This document shows positions 1 to 8,671 of a DNA stretch of 64,000 nucleotides, piece by piece. The position numbers and the translations under genes were made by a program. The stretch is taken from positions 33,676 to 97,675 of the forward strand of contig CAZJTL010000001.1 of NCBI GenBank assembly GCA_964548905.1, read 5' to 3'. The notes under the pieces are model-generated. The model searched no databases. It was given only the letters and a program-made list of their open reading frames with translations, and was not told where the DNA came from. The DNA comes from CAZJTL01 sp964548905 (GTDB taxonomy: Bacteria > Cyanobacteriota > Cyanobacteriia > Cyanobacteriales > Xenococcaceae). Each line of letters opens with the position of its first letter. The stretch's first letter is position 1.

Positions 1-891
1 AGAGCGGTAGCTATCCACAGTATTTTTAAAGATTTCTAGTAAGCTGAAGATTGTCGAGCCGAAAATACCAACAAAAAAGCTAACTACTCCTACTAAAACT
101 TGTACCCAAGGACGAGAAATATTCACCCACAACCAAATTAGAGCGGGAACTAGAGGAAGATAGACAATCCCTGCGCGAGAAACAGAGGAAATCACCATCG
201 CAGTTGCTCCCATTAAACCCAACCAGCGCCATTTTTTATCGGTTTCGTTCCAAGCAAACCAAAAGTAAATATTGCCAACTAGAGCGAGAGCTGGTGCCCA
301 AGGGGTAAACAGTTGCATTCGACCTTCTTCGGTGAAGGATAAGGTATAACCCAGAATTTTAACTGTGTAAAAATCACCACCACCAAAAACTTTTAAGGGA
401 GAAGTGTATTCTAGGTCGGCATCGGGAATGCCTGCCATAATTCCTGCTGCACCAGCAATTATAAAAAATAAACTCTGAAAGCAGACAATCGAAGTAGCTC
501 GATAAATCAATTGGGGACGAATGGGTAGAGCGCCAGCTAAGATGAACATCGGGAACAGAAACCACATCTTAAACCAGCGATTCATCGATGATTTGATAAT
601 TTGATCCGCACCTAAATCGAAGTGGAGGTGTCCCATAATCAGGGCGAGTTCAATCACCAGAATGGCAACTAGCCACAGCCAACTGACAAATGGTACTGTA
701 ATTCTTTCTTCTGGAGGGGTTTGTTCGTCCTGACGGAATAACCTGAAGAACAGATAGCACATCAAGACTAATCCCAACACAGGAGCTAAGACAAACTGCG
801 CTCCTAAGTAATAAATGACATAAGTAAAAATAATATAGTACCAGACTAGCGCTTCTGGCAAATTTTGCGGTTTGATGGCATTTTTGCTCAT
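1..891 (-). CDS. O-antigen polymerase/ligase-like membrane protein (3' end outside window)
   Basis: The reading frame is open for 297 codons from an ATG at 891 to the window edge, so the C-terminus is missing. It encodes a very hydrophobic protein with repeated membrane segments (for example around residues 17-47, 68-86 and 110-160) and a long loop ending in EEGRMQLF, followed by TPWAPALAL. This layout resembles cyanobacterial exopolysaccharide polymerases or O-antigen ligases (Wzy/WaaL/HpsL-like). Its start codon overlaps the stop of the upstream receiver-Wzz gene (ATGA at 888-891), which implies translational coupling and a shared role in polymer length or assembly. I infer that it polymerises or ligates lipid-linked repeat units in the cytoplasmic membrane. 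The exact subfamily is not certain. Confidence 0.75.
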   Translation of the reverse strand, partial: MSKNAIKPQNLPEALVWYYIIFTYVIYYLGAQFVLAPVLGLVLMCYLFFRLFRQDEQTPPEERITVPFVSWLWLVAILVIELALIMGHLHFDLGADQIIKSSMNRWFKMWFLFPMFILAGALPIRPQLIYRATSIVCFQSLFFIIAGAAGIMAGIPDADLEYTSPLKVFGGGDFYTVKILGYTLSFTEEGRMQLFTPWAPALALVGNIYFWFAWNETDKKWRWLGLMGATAMVISSVSRAGIVYLPLVPALIWLWVNISRPWVQVLVGVVSFFVGIFGSTIFSLLEIFKNTVDSYRS

Positions 892-2864
892 TTTCTTGCT
901 GATACTGAATTCCAACTCTCAATTCTCTCTGGTAAGATGGGCCGCGATTGTGGCTCGAATTGCTGGATATGCTTCTGTTGGCGTTCGCGAAACCACAAAG
1001 AAACTAGGGCGGTGGTGAGGAAAGCAGAACATAAAGTCGATCCTAACAGCACCAACATACTCTTAGGAGAGCTTGGTTTTTCGGGTAAATTGGGTTTGGC
1101 GATCGTGGTTATGGGCGGATAAGAGGCGGAAATATTCGATTTGCTTGAATCTAATTGGGCTAAAGTCGAAGAGAATACTGCTTCAGCAATCTTGACATCT
1201 TGCTGCAATTTCTCTAGAGTAGACCCTGATTTAGACATGGTCGTCAACTTGTTTTCCAAGCGATCGAGCTGTCTTTTCAATTCGCTGGTTTGAGATTCTA
1301 AACCTTGTTTTTCTGCTTTTAATGACACCAACTCTTGAAACAGATTGGCTCTCTTAGATTCCCCAGGGCTATCACCATCAAGGCTCAGTTGTCTCAGAGT
1401 AGTATCATCGATCGGTCTGCCTAGTAGCTGTCTACCCTGTTGAAATACTGTGGCTTGGGCTTCTTCTACTTCTGCTCGTTTATCCACTACTTCGGGATGA
1501 TTGGGGAAATATCTAGCGTTGAGAATAATCAACTCCGAACTAGCTCTACTGTATTCGTTTAAATATTTCTGAAATCTTTTATCCGACTGAAGTAGGAAAG
1601 CATCAGATGCCTGCTGAGAAGATAAACCTAAATCTTGTAGCAAGCGGTTATATCTACCATTAGCTTTTTGTAGTTGAGAACTGTCTTCTGCTAGTTGACG
1701 ACGTAAGGTTTCAATATTTACGGATAGCTCTTTTAATTGATCCTTGGAGCTTAAACCAGTGCTTCCTTGATACTGAGTCAGGCGATTGCGAGCAAGTTCT
1801 AGTTTTTGCCTGGAATCTTCGAGAGTATTAATTAAGTTGCCATTGCGTTGCTCCATTTCTTCTCGTCGCTGATTCGCCAACTCTTCTTGAAATACTTGCT
1901 TGAGGGCGATCGCTTTTTTCTGAGCTAGCTGCGGTGTATCACCTTTGACTTGAAACCTCATCAAAGTTGTATTATCAACGATTTTAATTAAAGGTTTGCC
2001 AAATTTCTCTGCTGTCATATTCACCCGTTTGGAAGCTTTGGCAAGTACTTCGTCAGTTTCGGCGATGAATTTATAATTTTCTCTAGGGTCGGAGCTATCT
2101 TGATTAAAGGGCGATTCCGATCTGGTTTCAAATGAACCAGTATCTGGAAGATTAAAATTGGTAGTCGAATTTTGCGAGGAGAGTGCAACCGCCCAAGCGC
2201 TGGTGTAGCTTGGTTTGGCTAGGCGTAAATAAAGCAAGCCAGCACTCCAAACGATCAAATTAGTAATTAACCAGGGGACGATATAATTCTTCCAATTGGT
2301 TTTTTTGGTGTTATCGCTAAAATTACCAAACAGAAATGGTGGTGGTTCAAACTGTCGTTGCAAGGAGAGTCCAGAACTGCCTGGAAGCGCTGCTCTGTGA
2401 CCATTACCGTTAACTGGCTCTGGTAGCTCTTCTTCAGTATGGTCGTAAGTTGGTTCCAGAGCAGTTAGGTTATCGAACCAACCAGGTCTAATTTGAGTAT
2501 AGCCTTTATAGATAAAGCGAATCGCTTCTTTTACTTCTTCATCGGGCGAACCTTTGACCAGATAACCTACAGCTCCCGACAGTAGCGCTCGGGAAATATA
2601 ATCTTCATTATCGTGAACGCTATACATTAAAACTTTAATGCCAATGAAGCGCTGACAAATAATCTTAGTGGCGCTAACTCCATCCAGGTTAGGCATTTGC
2701 ATGTCTAAGAGAACTACATCGGGTTTGTGTACCTCGACTTGCTCGATCGCCGTGTACCCGTCATTGGCTGTACCGACTATTTGAAAGTCATTTTCTGTCT
2801 GTAAAGCGGCGATTAATCTCTCGCGAACGCTTTTCTGATCGTCTACCACTAGAATCCGAATCAT
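888..2864 (-). CDS. Response-regulator receiver domain fused to Wzz/GumC-type polysaccharide chain-length protein
   Basis: 658 residues. Residues 1-125 are a canonical receiver domain: acidic pair D8-D9, phospho-acceptor D54 in LLDMQMPNLDG, S82 and K104. The usual DNA-binding output is absent. After a proline-rich linker (about 137-190) comes a membrane segment (195-213), a large extracytoplasmic region with coiled-coil stretches (about 330-410 and 515-560), and a second membrane segment (602-625) with a short basic tail. The second part matches Wzz/PCP chain-length co-polymerases of the GumC type. There is no Walker motif, so this is not a full Wzc kinase. AAGGG about 11 nt upstream of the ATG can serve as ribosome binding site. 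The stop overlaps the start of the polymerase-like gene. I infer that phosphorylation from an unlinked histidine kinase could tune chain length or assembly. Confidence 0.88.
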   Translation of the reverse strand: MIRILVVDDQKSVRERLIAALQTENDFQIVGTANDGYTAIEQVEVHKPDVVLLDMQMPNLDGVSATKIICQRFIGIKVLMYSVHDNEDYISRALLSGAVGYLVKGSPDEEVKEAIRFIYKGYTQIRPGWFDNLTALEPTYDHTEEELPEPVNGNGHRAALPGSSGLSLQRQFEPPPFLFGNFSDNTKKTNWKNYIVPWLITNLIVWSAGLLYLRLAKPSYTSAWAVALSSQNSTTNFNLPDTGSFETRSESPFNQDSSDPRENYKFIAETDEVLAKASKRVNMTAEKFGKPLIKIVDNTTLMRFQVKGDTPQLAQKKAIALKQVFQEELANQRREEMEQRNGNLINTLEDSRQKLELARNRLTQYQGSTGLSSKDQLKELSVNIETLRRQLAEDSSQLQKANGRYNRLLQDLGLSSQQASDAFLLQSDKRFQKYLNEYSRASSELIILNARYFPNHPEVVDKRAEVEEAQATVFQQGRQLLGRPIDDTTLRQLSLDGDSPGESKRANLFQELVSLKAEKQGLESQTSELKRQLDRLENKLTTMSKSGSTLEKLQQDVKIAEAVFSSTLAQLDSSKSNISASYPPITTIAKPNLPEKPSSPKSMLVLLGSTLCSAFLTTALVSLWFRERQQKHIQQFEPQSRPILPERIESWNSVSARK

Positions 2865-2941
2865 CTCTAACCCTTGTTGTTAAAAGCTAATAATTGTGTT
2901 TTAAATTATCAAAATGAAATTAATTTCTGGTGAGTATTGAA

Positions 2942-4000
2942 TTAGCCTGCATCGGTTTTGCCAAGCCTGGGGTATCTGCCAAAGATCAAATTATCAAATT
3001 TACCATCCCCAGAAGTTTGTTCTCCCTGATGCATTTTGCTATAAATTTTTTCTAAAAATTCGATATTGCCAAGTCGATCGAGAATCTGAATGAAAGCCAC
3101 CAATAAATCGATCGCCATCATTTTTCCTAGTTTCCATTCACCTAATAAGAGTAGGCGTAGCTGCCAATAACATACAATTTTTTCTTGCCAAGAAAGCGGT
3201 GTTTCTTTGAGAGCAGATAGATATTCGGCAAACACTCGCCAATGTGGATATGTAATTTTACCGCGTTTGGCAGGGTCGTGCCAAAAATTATATAAATGCA
3301 TCGAATAAGAACAAATTTTGACCGATTGGTCTGGGTGCCTTCGCAGATAAAACAGGCATTCGGGAATTTCTGTAAAGCGACCGAGCAAACCTAACCTAAC
3401 CAACAAAACGCGATCGGAGCCAGCATATTTATCAATCAAGGGAGTTTGTTTGAGAGAAAGAGTACGAATTAAGCCAAAGACTTGGTAGCAAGAATGACGA
3501 AAGTTGACCAAATCCCTAAAACGTTCTGGAGTACTCAGGGAATCTGTAGACAGTTTTACGTTATCGTTGGTCAATTTAACGTAAATATCTTCGTCATTGT
3601 AAAATTTTCCTTCTTTGTCAATGACTTTGACTTGACTGTGGCAAACTGAAATGGATGGATCTGCGTCTAAGGTAGCAACGCATTTTGCTAAAAACTCTGG
3701 AGCGCAAATATCGTCATGAGCCGCCCATTTGAAGTATTCACCCCTTGCTAACTCGAAGGTATAATTGAAATTCCAAGAAGCACCTTGATTTTGGGCATGG
3801 CGATAGTAGCGGATGCGGCTGTCTTTTGCCGCATAAGCACGGCAAATTTCCTCAGTGCGATCGTCTGAAGCGTTATCAGAGATAATTAGCTCAAAATCTT
3901 GATAAGTTTGCGCTAAAATCGTCTCGATCGCCTCAGAGAGAAAATTTTCGCCGTTATAAACTGGCAAGCCAATACTAACTTTGGGGTGAGAGGGATTCAT
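2942..4000 (-). CDS. Family 2 glycosyltransferase
   Basis: 352 residues from the ATG at 4000. The N-terminus PKVSIGLPVYNGENF followed by a QTYQDFELIISDNASDD stretch is the classical GT2 (GT-A fold) nucleotide-sugar binding region, and AAHDD is the metal-binding acidic motif. The enzyme should transfer a sugar from a nucleotide donor to a lipid-linked acceptor on the cytoplasmic side of the membrane. The frame stays open for 126 more codons upstream to 4378, but that part has no family similarity I can recognise and family members begin close to PKVSIG, so the later start is preferred. It lies between a GT4 gene and the receiver-Wzz gene on the same strand, as part of an exopolysaccharide operon. 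Confidence 0.85.
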   Translation of the reverse strand: MNPSHPKVSIGLPVYNGENFLSEAIETILAQTYQDFELIISDNASDDRTEEICRAYAAKDSRIRYYRHAQNQGASWNFNYTFELARGEYFKWAAHDDICAPEFLAKCVATLDADPSISVCHSQVKVIDKEGKFYNDEDIYVKLTNDNVKLSTDSLSTPERFRDLVNFRHSCYQVFGLIRTLSLKQTPLIDKYAGSDRVLLVRLGLLGRFTEIPECLFYLRRHPDQSVKICSYSMHLYNFWHDPAKRGKITYPHWRVFAEYLSALKETPLSWQEKIVCYWQLRLLLLGEWKLGKMMAIDLLVAFIQILDRLGNIEFLEKIYSKMHQGEQTSGDGKFDNLIFGRYPRLGKTDAG

Positions 4001-4415
4001 CTTGAGTACTTTGCTCCATTTCAGTTGTGATTTTAGGGAAGTAAAATTACTCTCTTCTTTGTGGCTGATATTACCATAGAGTTCTAAATTAGTAACTCGA
4101 TCCCGATCGTCCGAGAGATAATAACCTTCTGTTCTAGGAACGAATGAGAGTCTGTTGCGATCGATAAGATGAACTATGAATCTGCTTCCCATCCATCTTT
4201 TCTTGCCATTGTTTCCTTGGTTAGACAGCTTTAAAGTTTGGTGTGTGAGGAGAAAGTTTCGCTCGGCAAGAGTTTTTTGGTCAAGAAGACGAACAAGACA
4301 ACCCATCTGCCACTGTCCTAACTTTCTACTGGTGTAGCATCTTCTCGCCCAGATTACCGCTCTAGTTGCTTGAATCATAAACCAATCGCCCGATAAGCAA
4401 TTCCACCCAAGTTAG
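4001..4415 (-). other. Spacer upstream of the GT2 gene, partly open in its frame
   Basis: Between the chosen GT2 start and the stop of the upstream GT4 gene there are 415 bases. The GT2 frame is open here up to 4378. The translated extension is basic and of no recognisable family, and no conserved domain would be lost by excluding it. I see no RNA gene or clear hairpin terminator. It is either leader sequence or decayed coding sequence. Confidence 0.4.
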
Positions 4416-5660
4416 TTAATTTTTTTGCACAACTTGGTCTCGATTGGATAAACTGTTTCGCTGTGATTCTTCCTCTTGCTCTGAAAATTCGTTTAATCTC
4501 AATTGTTTAGTATTGGTGAGTGAAGGCTGATGAGTAAGTTTGAGTAATCTTTGATATAGATGCAAGTTGGAATCTGTAATTTTTTGCCAGTTATAGTTAT
4601 TAATTACGTATTCTTGCGCTCTTGTCGCCATTTTTGCTACTTCTAAAGGGCGATCGATCGCTGCTTGCAAAGCCTCTCGCAAAGACTGACCATCGCCAGC
4701 TTGAAAAAGAGTCCCGCGATCTTTACCAATCAATTGTTGGTGGGGAGCAATATTACTAGCAATTACAGGTATACCCTCCCGCATTGCTTCCAGCATCACT
4801 AAAGGCAATCCTTCAAGATCGGAAGGCAAGACAAAAAAGCCTGCACCTCTGACGATTTCTGCTAAGCGACTACCTTGAACTTCACCAGCAAAATGAACGC
4901 GGCTATCGGTTTTAGCTAAATTAGCTAGGTGAGAAGTATATTCGGCGGTATCACTGGAACCACCAGCTAACAACAATTGCCAGCCTGAATCTTCAGTGCC
5001 TTTAAAGGCTTCAATCAATAATTCTGGGCGTTTTTCAGGTACCAGTCTGCCCAAAAACAAGAAATAACGTCCTGGTTCTAACCCTAGAGATTTGACATAG
5101 TCAAATTGGGGATCGGAACTGGCGTATTCAGCAGGGCCATTGGGAATATAAACGGTATCTATGTTGTAGTTTTGCCAAAAATAGGAACGCAAATCTTCAG
5201 AAACAACGACGATACCATGAGCAAATTTAACCGCCATTCTTTCTCCCCAGTAGATCGTTTGACTGGCAAGCTTACCCCACTTGGCTCTCTGCCAATCTAA
5301 ACCCTGACAAGTAACTAAGACTTTAGCTGAGGAGAAAAGACGAGGAATCCAACTGAATAAAGCTGGACCTAGAGCATGAAAATGAACCAGATCGTAAGGT
5401 TTGAAAAGAGCGGCGATCGCGCCCAGAGCAGAACTCACTGTTGCATCTAAACCTTTGAAGGGCAAAGAAGGCAAGCAGATAATGTTAATCCCCTTGTAGT
5501 TATAAGTGTAAAACCAGGATTTTTCTACATAACTACAACGAGCAAATAAATCTACTGAATGCCCTTGAGCAGCTATTCTGACGTATAGCTCTTCACAATA
5601 CCTTTCTATTCCTCCCTGCTTCGCAGGCAATCCCTTGGTCCCAATTACGGCAATTTTCAT
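4416..5660 (-). CDS. Family 4 glycosyltransferase
   Basis: 414 residues from the ATG at 5660. An in-frame TTG nine bases upstream is possible, but its GAGAG is better placed as ribosome binding site for the ATG. The N-terminal Rossmann half starts MKIAVIGTKG, then PAKQGGIERY. The C-terminal half carries GRLVPEKRPELLIEAF and the EGLPLVMLEAMREGIPVIAS donor-binding signature (E-x7-E) of retaining GT4 enzymes. Family knowledge: these are cytoplasmic or membrane-peripheral GT-B enzymes that add a sugar from a nucleotide-sugar donor. The C-terminal 35 residues are polar and low-complexity (NEFSEQEEESQRNS). It sits in a same-strand run of polysaccharide genes, 143 bases downstream of a second GT4 gene. 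Donor and acceptor cannot be told from sequence. Confidence 0.88.
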   Translation of the reverse strand: MKIAVIGTKGLPAKQGGIERYCEELYVRIAAQGHSVDLFARCSYVEKSWFYTYNYKGINIICLPSLPFKGLDATVSSALGAIAALFKPYDLVHFHALGPALFSWIPRLFSSAKVLVTCQGLDWQRAKWGKLASQTIYWGERMAVKFAHGIVVVSEDLRSYFWQNYNIDTVYIPNGPAEYASSDPQFDYVKSLGLEPGRYFLFLGRLVPEKRPELLIEAFKGTEDSGWQLLLAGGSSDTAEYTSHLANLAKTDSRVHFAGEVQGSRLAEIVRGAGFFVLPSDLEGLPLVMLEAMREGIPVIASNIAPHQQLIGKDRGTLFQAGDGQSLREALQAAIDRPLEVAKMATRAQEYVINNYNWQKITDSNLHLYQRLLKLTHQPSLTNTKQLRLNEFSEQEEESQRNSLSNRDQVVQKN

Positions 5661-5803
5661 AACTCTCAACTCGTTTTTTAATAATATTTGCTCACTCAGT
5701 TGTACGGATTTGTTTCACAAGTCTTTGGTATTACCTCAGATTTCTTGTTGAACTCAGGTTAGCAAAGCCCTCAAGCCAATTTCTCCACTTAAATTTAAGC
5801 GAC

Positions 5804-7048
5804 TCATTGTTGATGAAATAGGTGATGGTGATGAGAATTTATGCGTTCTTCCCAGACGTTCATCATATTTCTATACACTTGAGTGACTACAGTACGTGCT
5901 TCATAGGGTTGAGCTGTACGAGTACATGCTGATGGTGGATAGGCTTCTGGATTGGTAAGAATTTGTCGAGTAGCAGCAGCGATCGCTGCTGGAGTTCTTG
6001 GCTCGGCGATCGCACCACTTTGAGCCGAGAGAAATTGGGGAGTTTCGCCACAATTGGTACTAACGGCAGGAGTACCGCAGGCAAGAGCTTCTAAAATAGT
6101 CAAGGGCAAACCTTCAAAAACGCTAGTTAAAACAAAAACGCTACTGATACGGTGTAAATCGGCAAGTCTTTTTTGTCCGATCGCTCCCAGCATCGTCACT
6201 TTTTGGTTAATACCATAATTATTAATACTATTTCGTAATTTTTCCGATAGTTCTCCCTCTCCCGCAATCAGCAGGTGCAATTTGGCGTTTTCTTCTTCTT
6301 TGACTAGTAAGGCAAAAGCATCAATCAGCAAAAGAGGGTCTTTCTGGGGATGGAGTCGCCCTGCAAACAAAAGAAAACGAGTGTCTTCTGCTACTCCTAA
6401 TTGTTGGGCTAATTGTTGGCGTTGAGCTTCTTTTGCCGTTGGTGTCAGAGGATAAAAAATTTCTGTATCGACTGTATTTTTTATATAGCTAACTCGATCG
6501 GCAAGTGCGGGGTAACGCTGCTGATAAAATTTACTAGATTCGCTATTACAAGAGAAAATGTGATCGAATTGCTTGAGTAAAAATCCTTCTAAAGCAAAAT
6601 AAGCAAAGGGAAAACGCTGCCAAAGAATGGCTTTATTTCCTTTGGCTGCATCCATTTGCCTTTTGATATCATTGTGGATAAACAAACTTTTGTGTCCCGA
6701 CCAATTAAGAGTTGCCGCCGTTGGTTCTAGACGGTGAAAATGCATGAAGTCAGATGCCAAACCACGACGACCGAATAAAGCAGCCGTATATCTTAAAGTA
6801 GTGGGAATTGGTGTTCTGATATTGTCATCATCCAAAGCAATTATGGGCATAAATTTAATTGCTTTGCCTGCAAACTCTGTTTCTTGCCAGGCACCTAAAG
6901 TGCAACCAGGTTCTCCGGTTCCTACTAAACGAACTTCAAAATCTTCAGATGCATATTTGAGAAAAGAGCAAACAATGGTTTGAATTCCGCCAATGCTGCT
7001 CTGCCAAGGATTAAACTGATAGAAAATTGTTAAAACAGGTTTGCGCAT
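5804..7048 (-). CDS. Family 4 glycosyltransferase
   Basis: 414 residues from the ATG at 7048 (MRKPVLTIFYQF). A TTG ten codons further upstream is in frame but lies outside the family's normal N-terminus. GGIQTIVCSFLK forms the N-terminal glycine-rich acceptor loop. The C-terminal half has LLFAGRLHPQKDP and EGLPLTILEALACGTPAVST, the donor-site E-x7-E signature of GT4. A histidine run (HHHH) near the C-terminus is unusual but probably incidental. It is the first gene of the leftward polysaccharide block and is divergent from galE across about 400 bases, so its promoter should lie in that interval. The sugar specificity is unknown. Confidence 0.87.
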   Translation of the reverse strand: MRKPVLTIFYQFNPWQSSIGGIQTIVCSFLKYASEDFEVRLVGTGEPGCTLGAWQETEFAGKAIKFMPIIALDDDNIRTPIPTTLRYTAALFGRRGLASDFMHFHRLEPTAATLNWSGHKSLFIHNDIKRQMDAAKGNKAILWQRFPFAYFALEGFLLKQFDHIFSCNSESSKFYQQRYPALADRVSYIKNTVDTEIFYPLTPTAKEAQRQQLAQQLGVAEDTRFLLFAGRLHPQKDPLLLIDAFALLVKEEENAKLHLLIAGEGELSEKLRNSINNYGINQKVTMLGAIGQKRLADLHRISSVFVLTSVFEGLPLTILEALACGTPAVSTNCGETPQFLSAQSGAIAEPRTPAAIAAATRQILTNPEAYPPSACTRTAQPYEARTVVTQVYRNMMNVWEERINSHHHHLFHQQ

Positions 7049-7456
7049 GATATCGTTTAATTTTAAAGATTTTATCAATGCATTTTTTCTTTAATTGATA
7101 AACACTTTAGGTAAAATTTTTATAAAGACTTGATAAAGAGGATGGCTTATCCCAAACATAGCATAGACATAATTACTTATTTAATATTTATTGGTTTGGT
7201 TAAACTTTGAGAAAATATCAGTGATTATACGCAAAATTTTAGCCAAAAACTAGCAAATTTACAATCTCTACAACTGTTTACCTGGTATTATTACTTAAAC
7301 TAATGTGTCTCTATCTGGTTATTAATAAAAACCGTATATGAGAATACATCACCAAAAAACACTTCGCTTACACAGTGCTAGCTTGCGCTCATGTCGTAGG
7401 TGGACTCAATCGTTAGAATCGAATCATTTTAAGAGCGATCGACAAAATAACAGCTA
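7049..7456. other. Divergent intergenic region between GT4 and galE
   Basis: About 400 AT-rich bases with no open frame of note and no RNA gene I can recognise. It must hold the promoters of the leftward polysaccharide block and of galE. No confident -35/-10 pair stands out. Confidence 0.4.
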
Positions 7457-8485
7457 ATGGACAAAGACCAAGGGACAATCTTAGTTACAGGGGGAGCTGG
7501 CTACATCGGTAGCCATACCGTCAAGACCTTAGAAGAAAAGGGATATCAAGTGATTATTCTTGATAACCTTGTCTATGGACATCAAGATCTAGTCAAAAAT
7601 TGCTTAAGAGCAAAATTAATAGTTGGAGATATCAAAAACCGCACCTTACTAGATCGATTATTTAATCAATATTCTATCGATGCTGTCGTTCATTTTGCTG
7701 CTTATGCTTATGTAGGAGAATCAATGGTTAAACCAGCCAAGTATTACGACAACAATGTTGTCGGAACTTTAACACTTTTAGATTCGATGCTAGCAGCATC
7801 GGTTAAAAAATTGGTATTTTCCTCTACCTGTGCTACTTACGGTATTCCTCAACAAATTCCCGTTCCCGAAAATCATCCTCAAAATCCGATCAATCCCTAC
7901 GGAAGTAGTAAGTTAATGGTCGAGAAAATTTTGGCAGATTATAGTGCTGCTTACGATCTCAAGTCGGTTTGTTTTCGCTATTTTAATGCTGCTGGTGCAG
8001 AGCCAACAGGTCTTTTAGGCGAAGATCACGAGCCAGAAACTCATCTAATTCCCTTAATACTGCTCACAGCCTTGGGTCAAAGAGAAGCTATTTCTGTATT
8101 TGGCACAGATTACCCCACACCTGATGGAACTTGCATTAGGGATTATATTCACGTTCTCGATCTAGCCAAAGCGCACGTTCTCGGTTTGGAATATCTGCTG
8201 GCAGGAGGTGAGAGCGAAACTTTTAACTTGGGTAACGGTAATGGCTTTTCCGTCAAAGAAACGATCGAAGCTGCCAAACAAGTTACAGGTCAAACAATTT
8301 CTGTGAAGTACTGCGATCGCCGCCCTGGAGATCCCCCTATTTTAGTAGGTAGCAGCGCCAAAGCGAGAAAAATTTTGGGTTGGCAACCTCAATATTCAGA
8401 TCTAAAACAAATTATTGCTCATGCTTGGCAGTGGCATCAAAAACGTCACGCAGCGAATGATTCAAGTTTAAAACAGGCAAGTTAG
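7457..8485 (+). CDS. galE: UDP-glucose 4-epimerase
   Basis: 342 residues, the normal GalE length. The N-terminal NAD-binding Rossmann motif is GGAGYIGSH (residues 11-19), the catalytic region has SSTCATYG, and the active-site tyrosine and lysine lie in YGSSK. RYFNAAGAEP and GTDYPTPDGTCIRDYIHV are GalE-specific substrate-binding segments. The enzyme interconverts UDP-glucose and UDP-galactose in the cytoplasm and so feeds the glycosyltransferases encoded just to the left. It faces away from them, so it is a neighbour in function rather than in the same transcript. The start ATG is the first methionine before the Rossmann motif. Confidence 0.96.
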   Translation: MDKDQGTILVTGGAGYIGSHTVKTLEEKGYQVIILDNLVYGHQDLVKNCLRAKLIVGDIKNRTLLDRLFNQYSIDAVVHFAAYAYVGESMVKPAKYYDNNVVGTLTLLDSMLAASVKKLVFSSTCATYGIPQQIPVPENHPQNPINPYGSSKLMVEKILADYSAAYDLKSVCFRYFNAAGAEPTGLLGEDHEPETHLIPLILLTALGQREAISVFGTDYPTPDGTCIRDYIHVLDLAKAHVLGLEYLLAGGESETFNLGNGNGFSVKETIEAAKQVTGQTISVKYCDRRPGDPPILVGSSAKARKILGWQPQYSDLKQIIAHAWQWHQKRHAANDSSLKQAS

Positions 8486-8530
8486 AAGGCAGAAGGCAGA
8501 AGGCTTTTATGCAGGAGGCAGGAGGCAGGA
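8485..8530. repeat. Heptad-type repeats AAGGCAG and AGGCAGG
   Basis: Just behind galE, about three copies of AAGGCAG are followed after a few bases by about three copies of AGGCAGG. These are short tandem heptanucleotide repeats of the kind seen at many other gaps in this window. Confidence 0.75.
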
Positions 8531-8671
8531 GTGAATAAGCTTGCAATTAAAAGGTTTTTCCTGCCACTTGGGTTCAATCCTCGAAAAAAAGCAATCCTAG
8601 AGCCTAGAGCCTATGAATATTTGTTTGATTAATTATTAAATTACTAATTAAGCTATCAAAACTAGTCATTT

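Noticed and set aside
374..565. Minus-strand short frame in the first gene
   Set aside because: It overlaps the real polymerase-like frame that runs off the window edge and has no membrane-protein features.
888..2864. Receiver-Wzz fusion as an assembly chimera
   Set aside because: The frame is continuous, the linker is a plausible low-complexity sequence, and the following gene overlaps in normal operon fashion.
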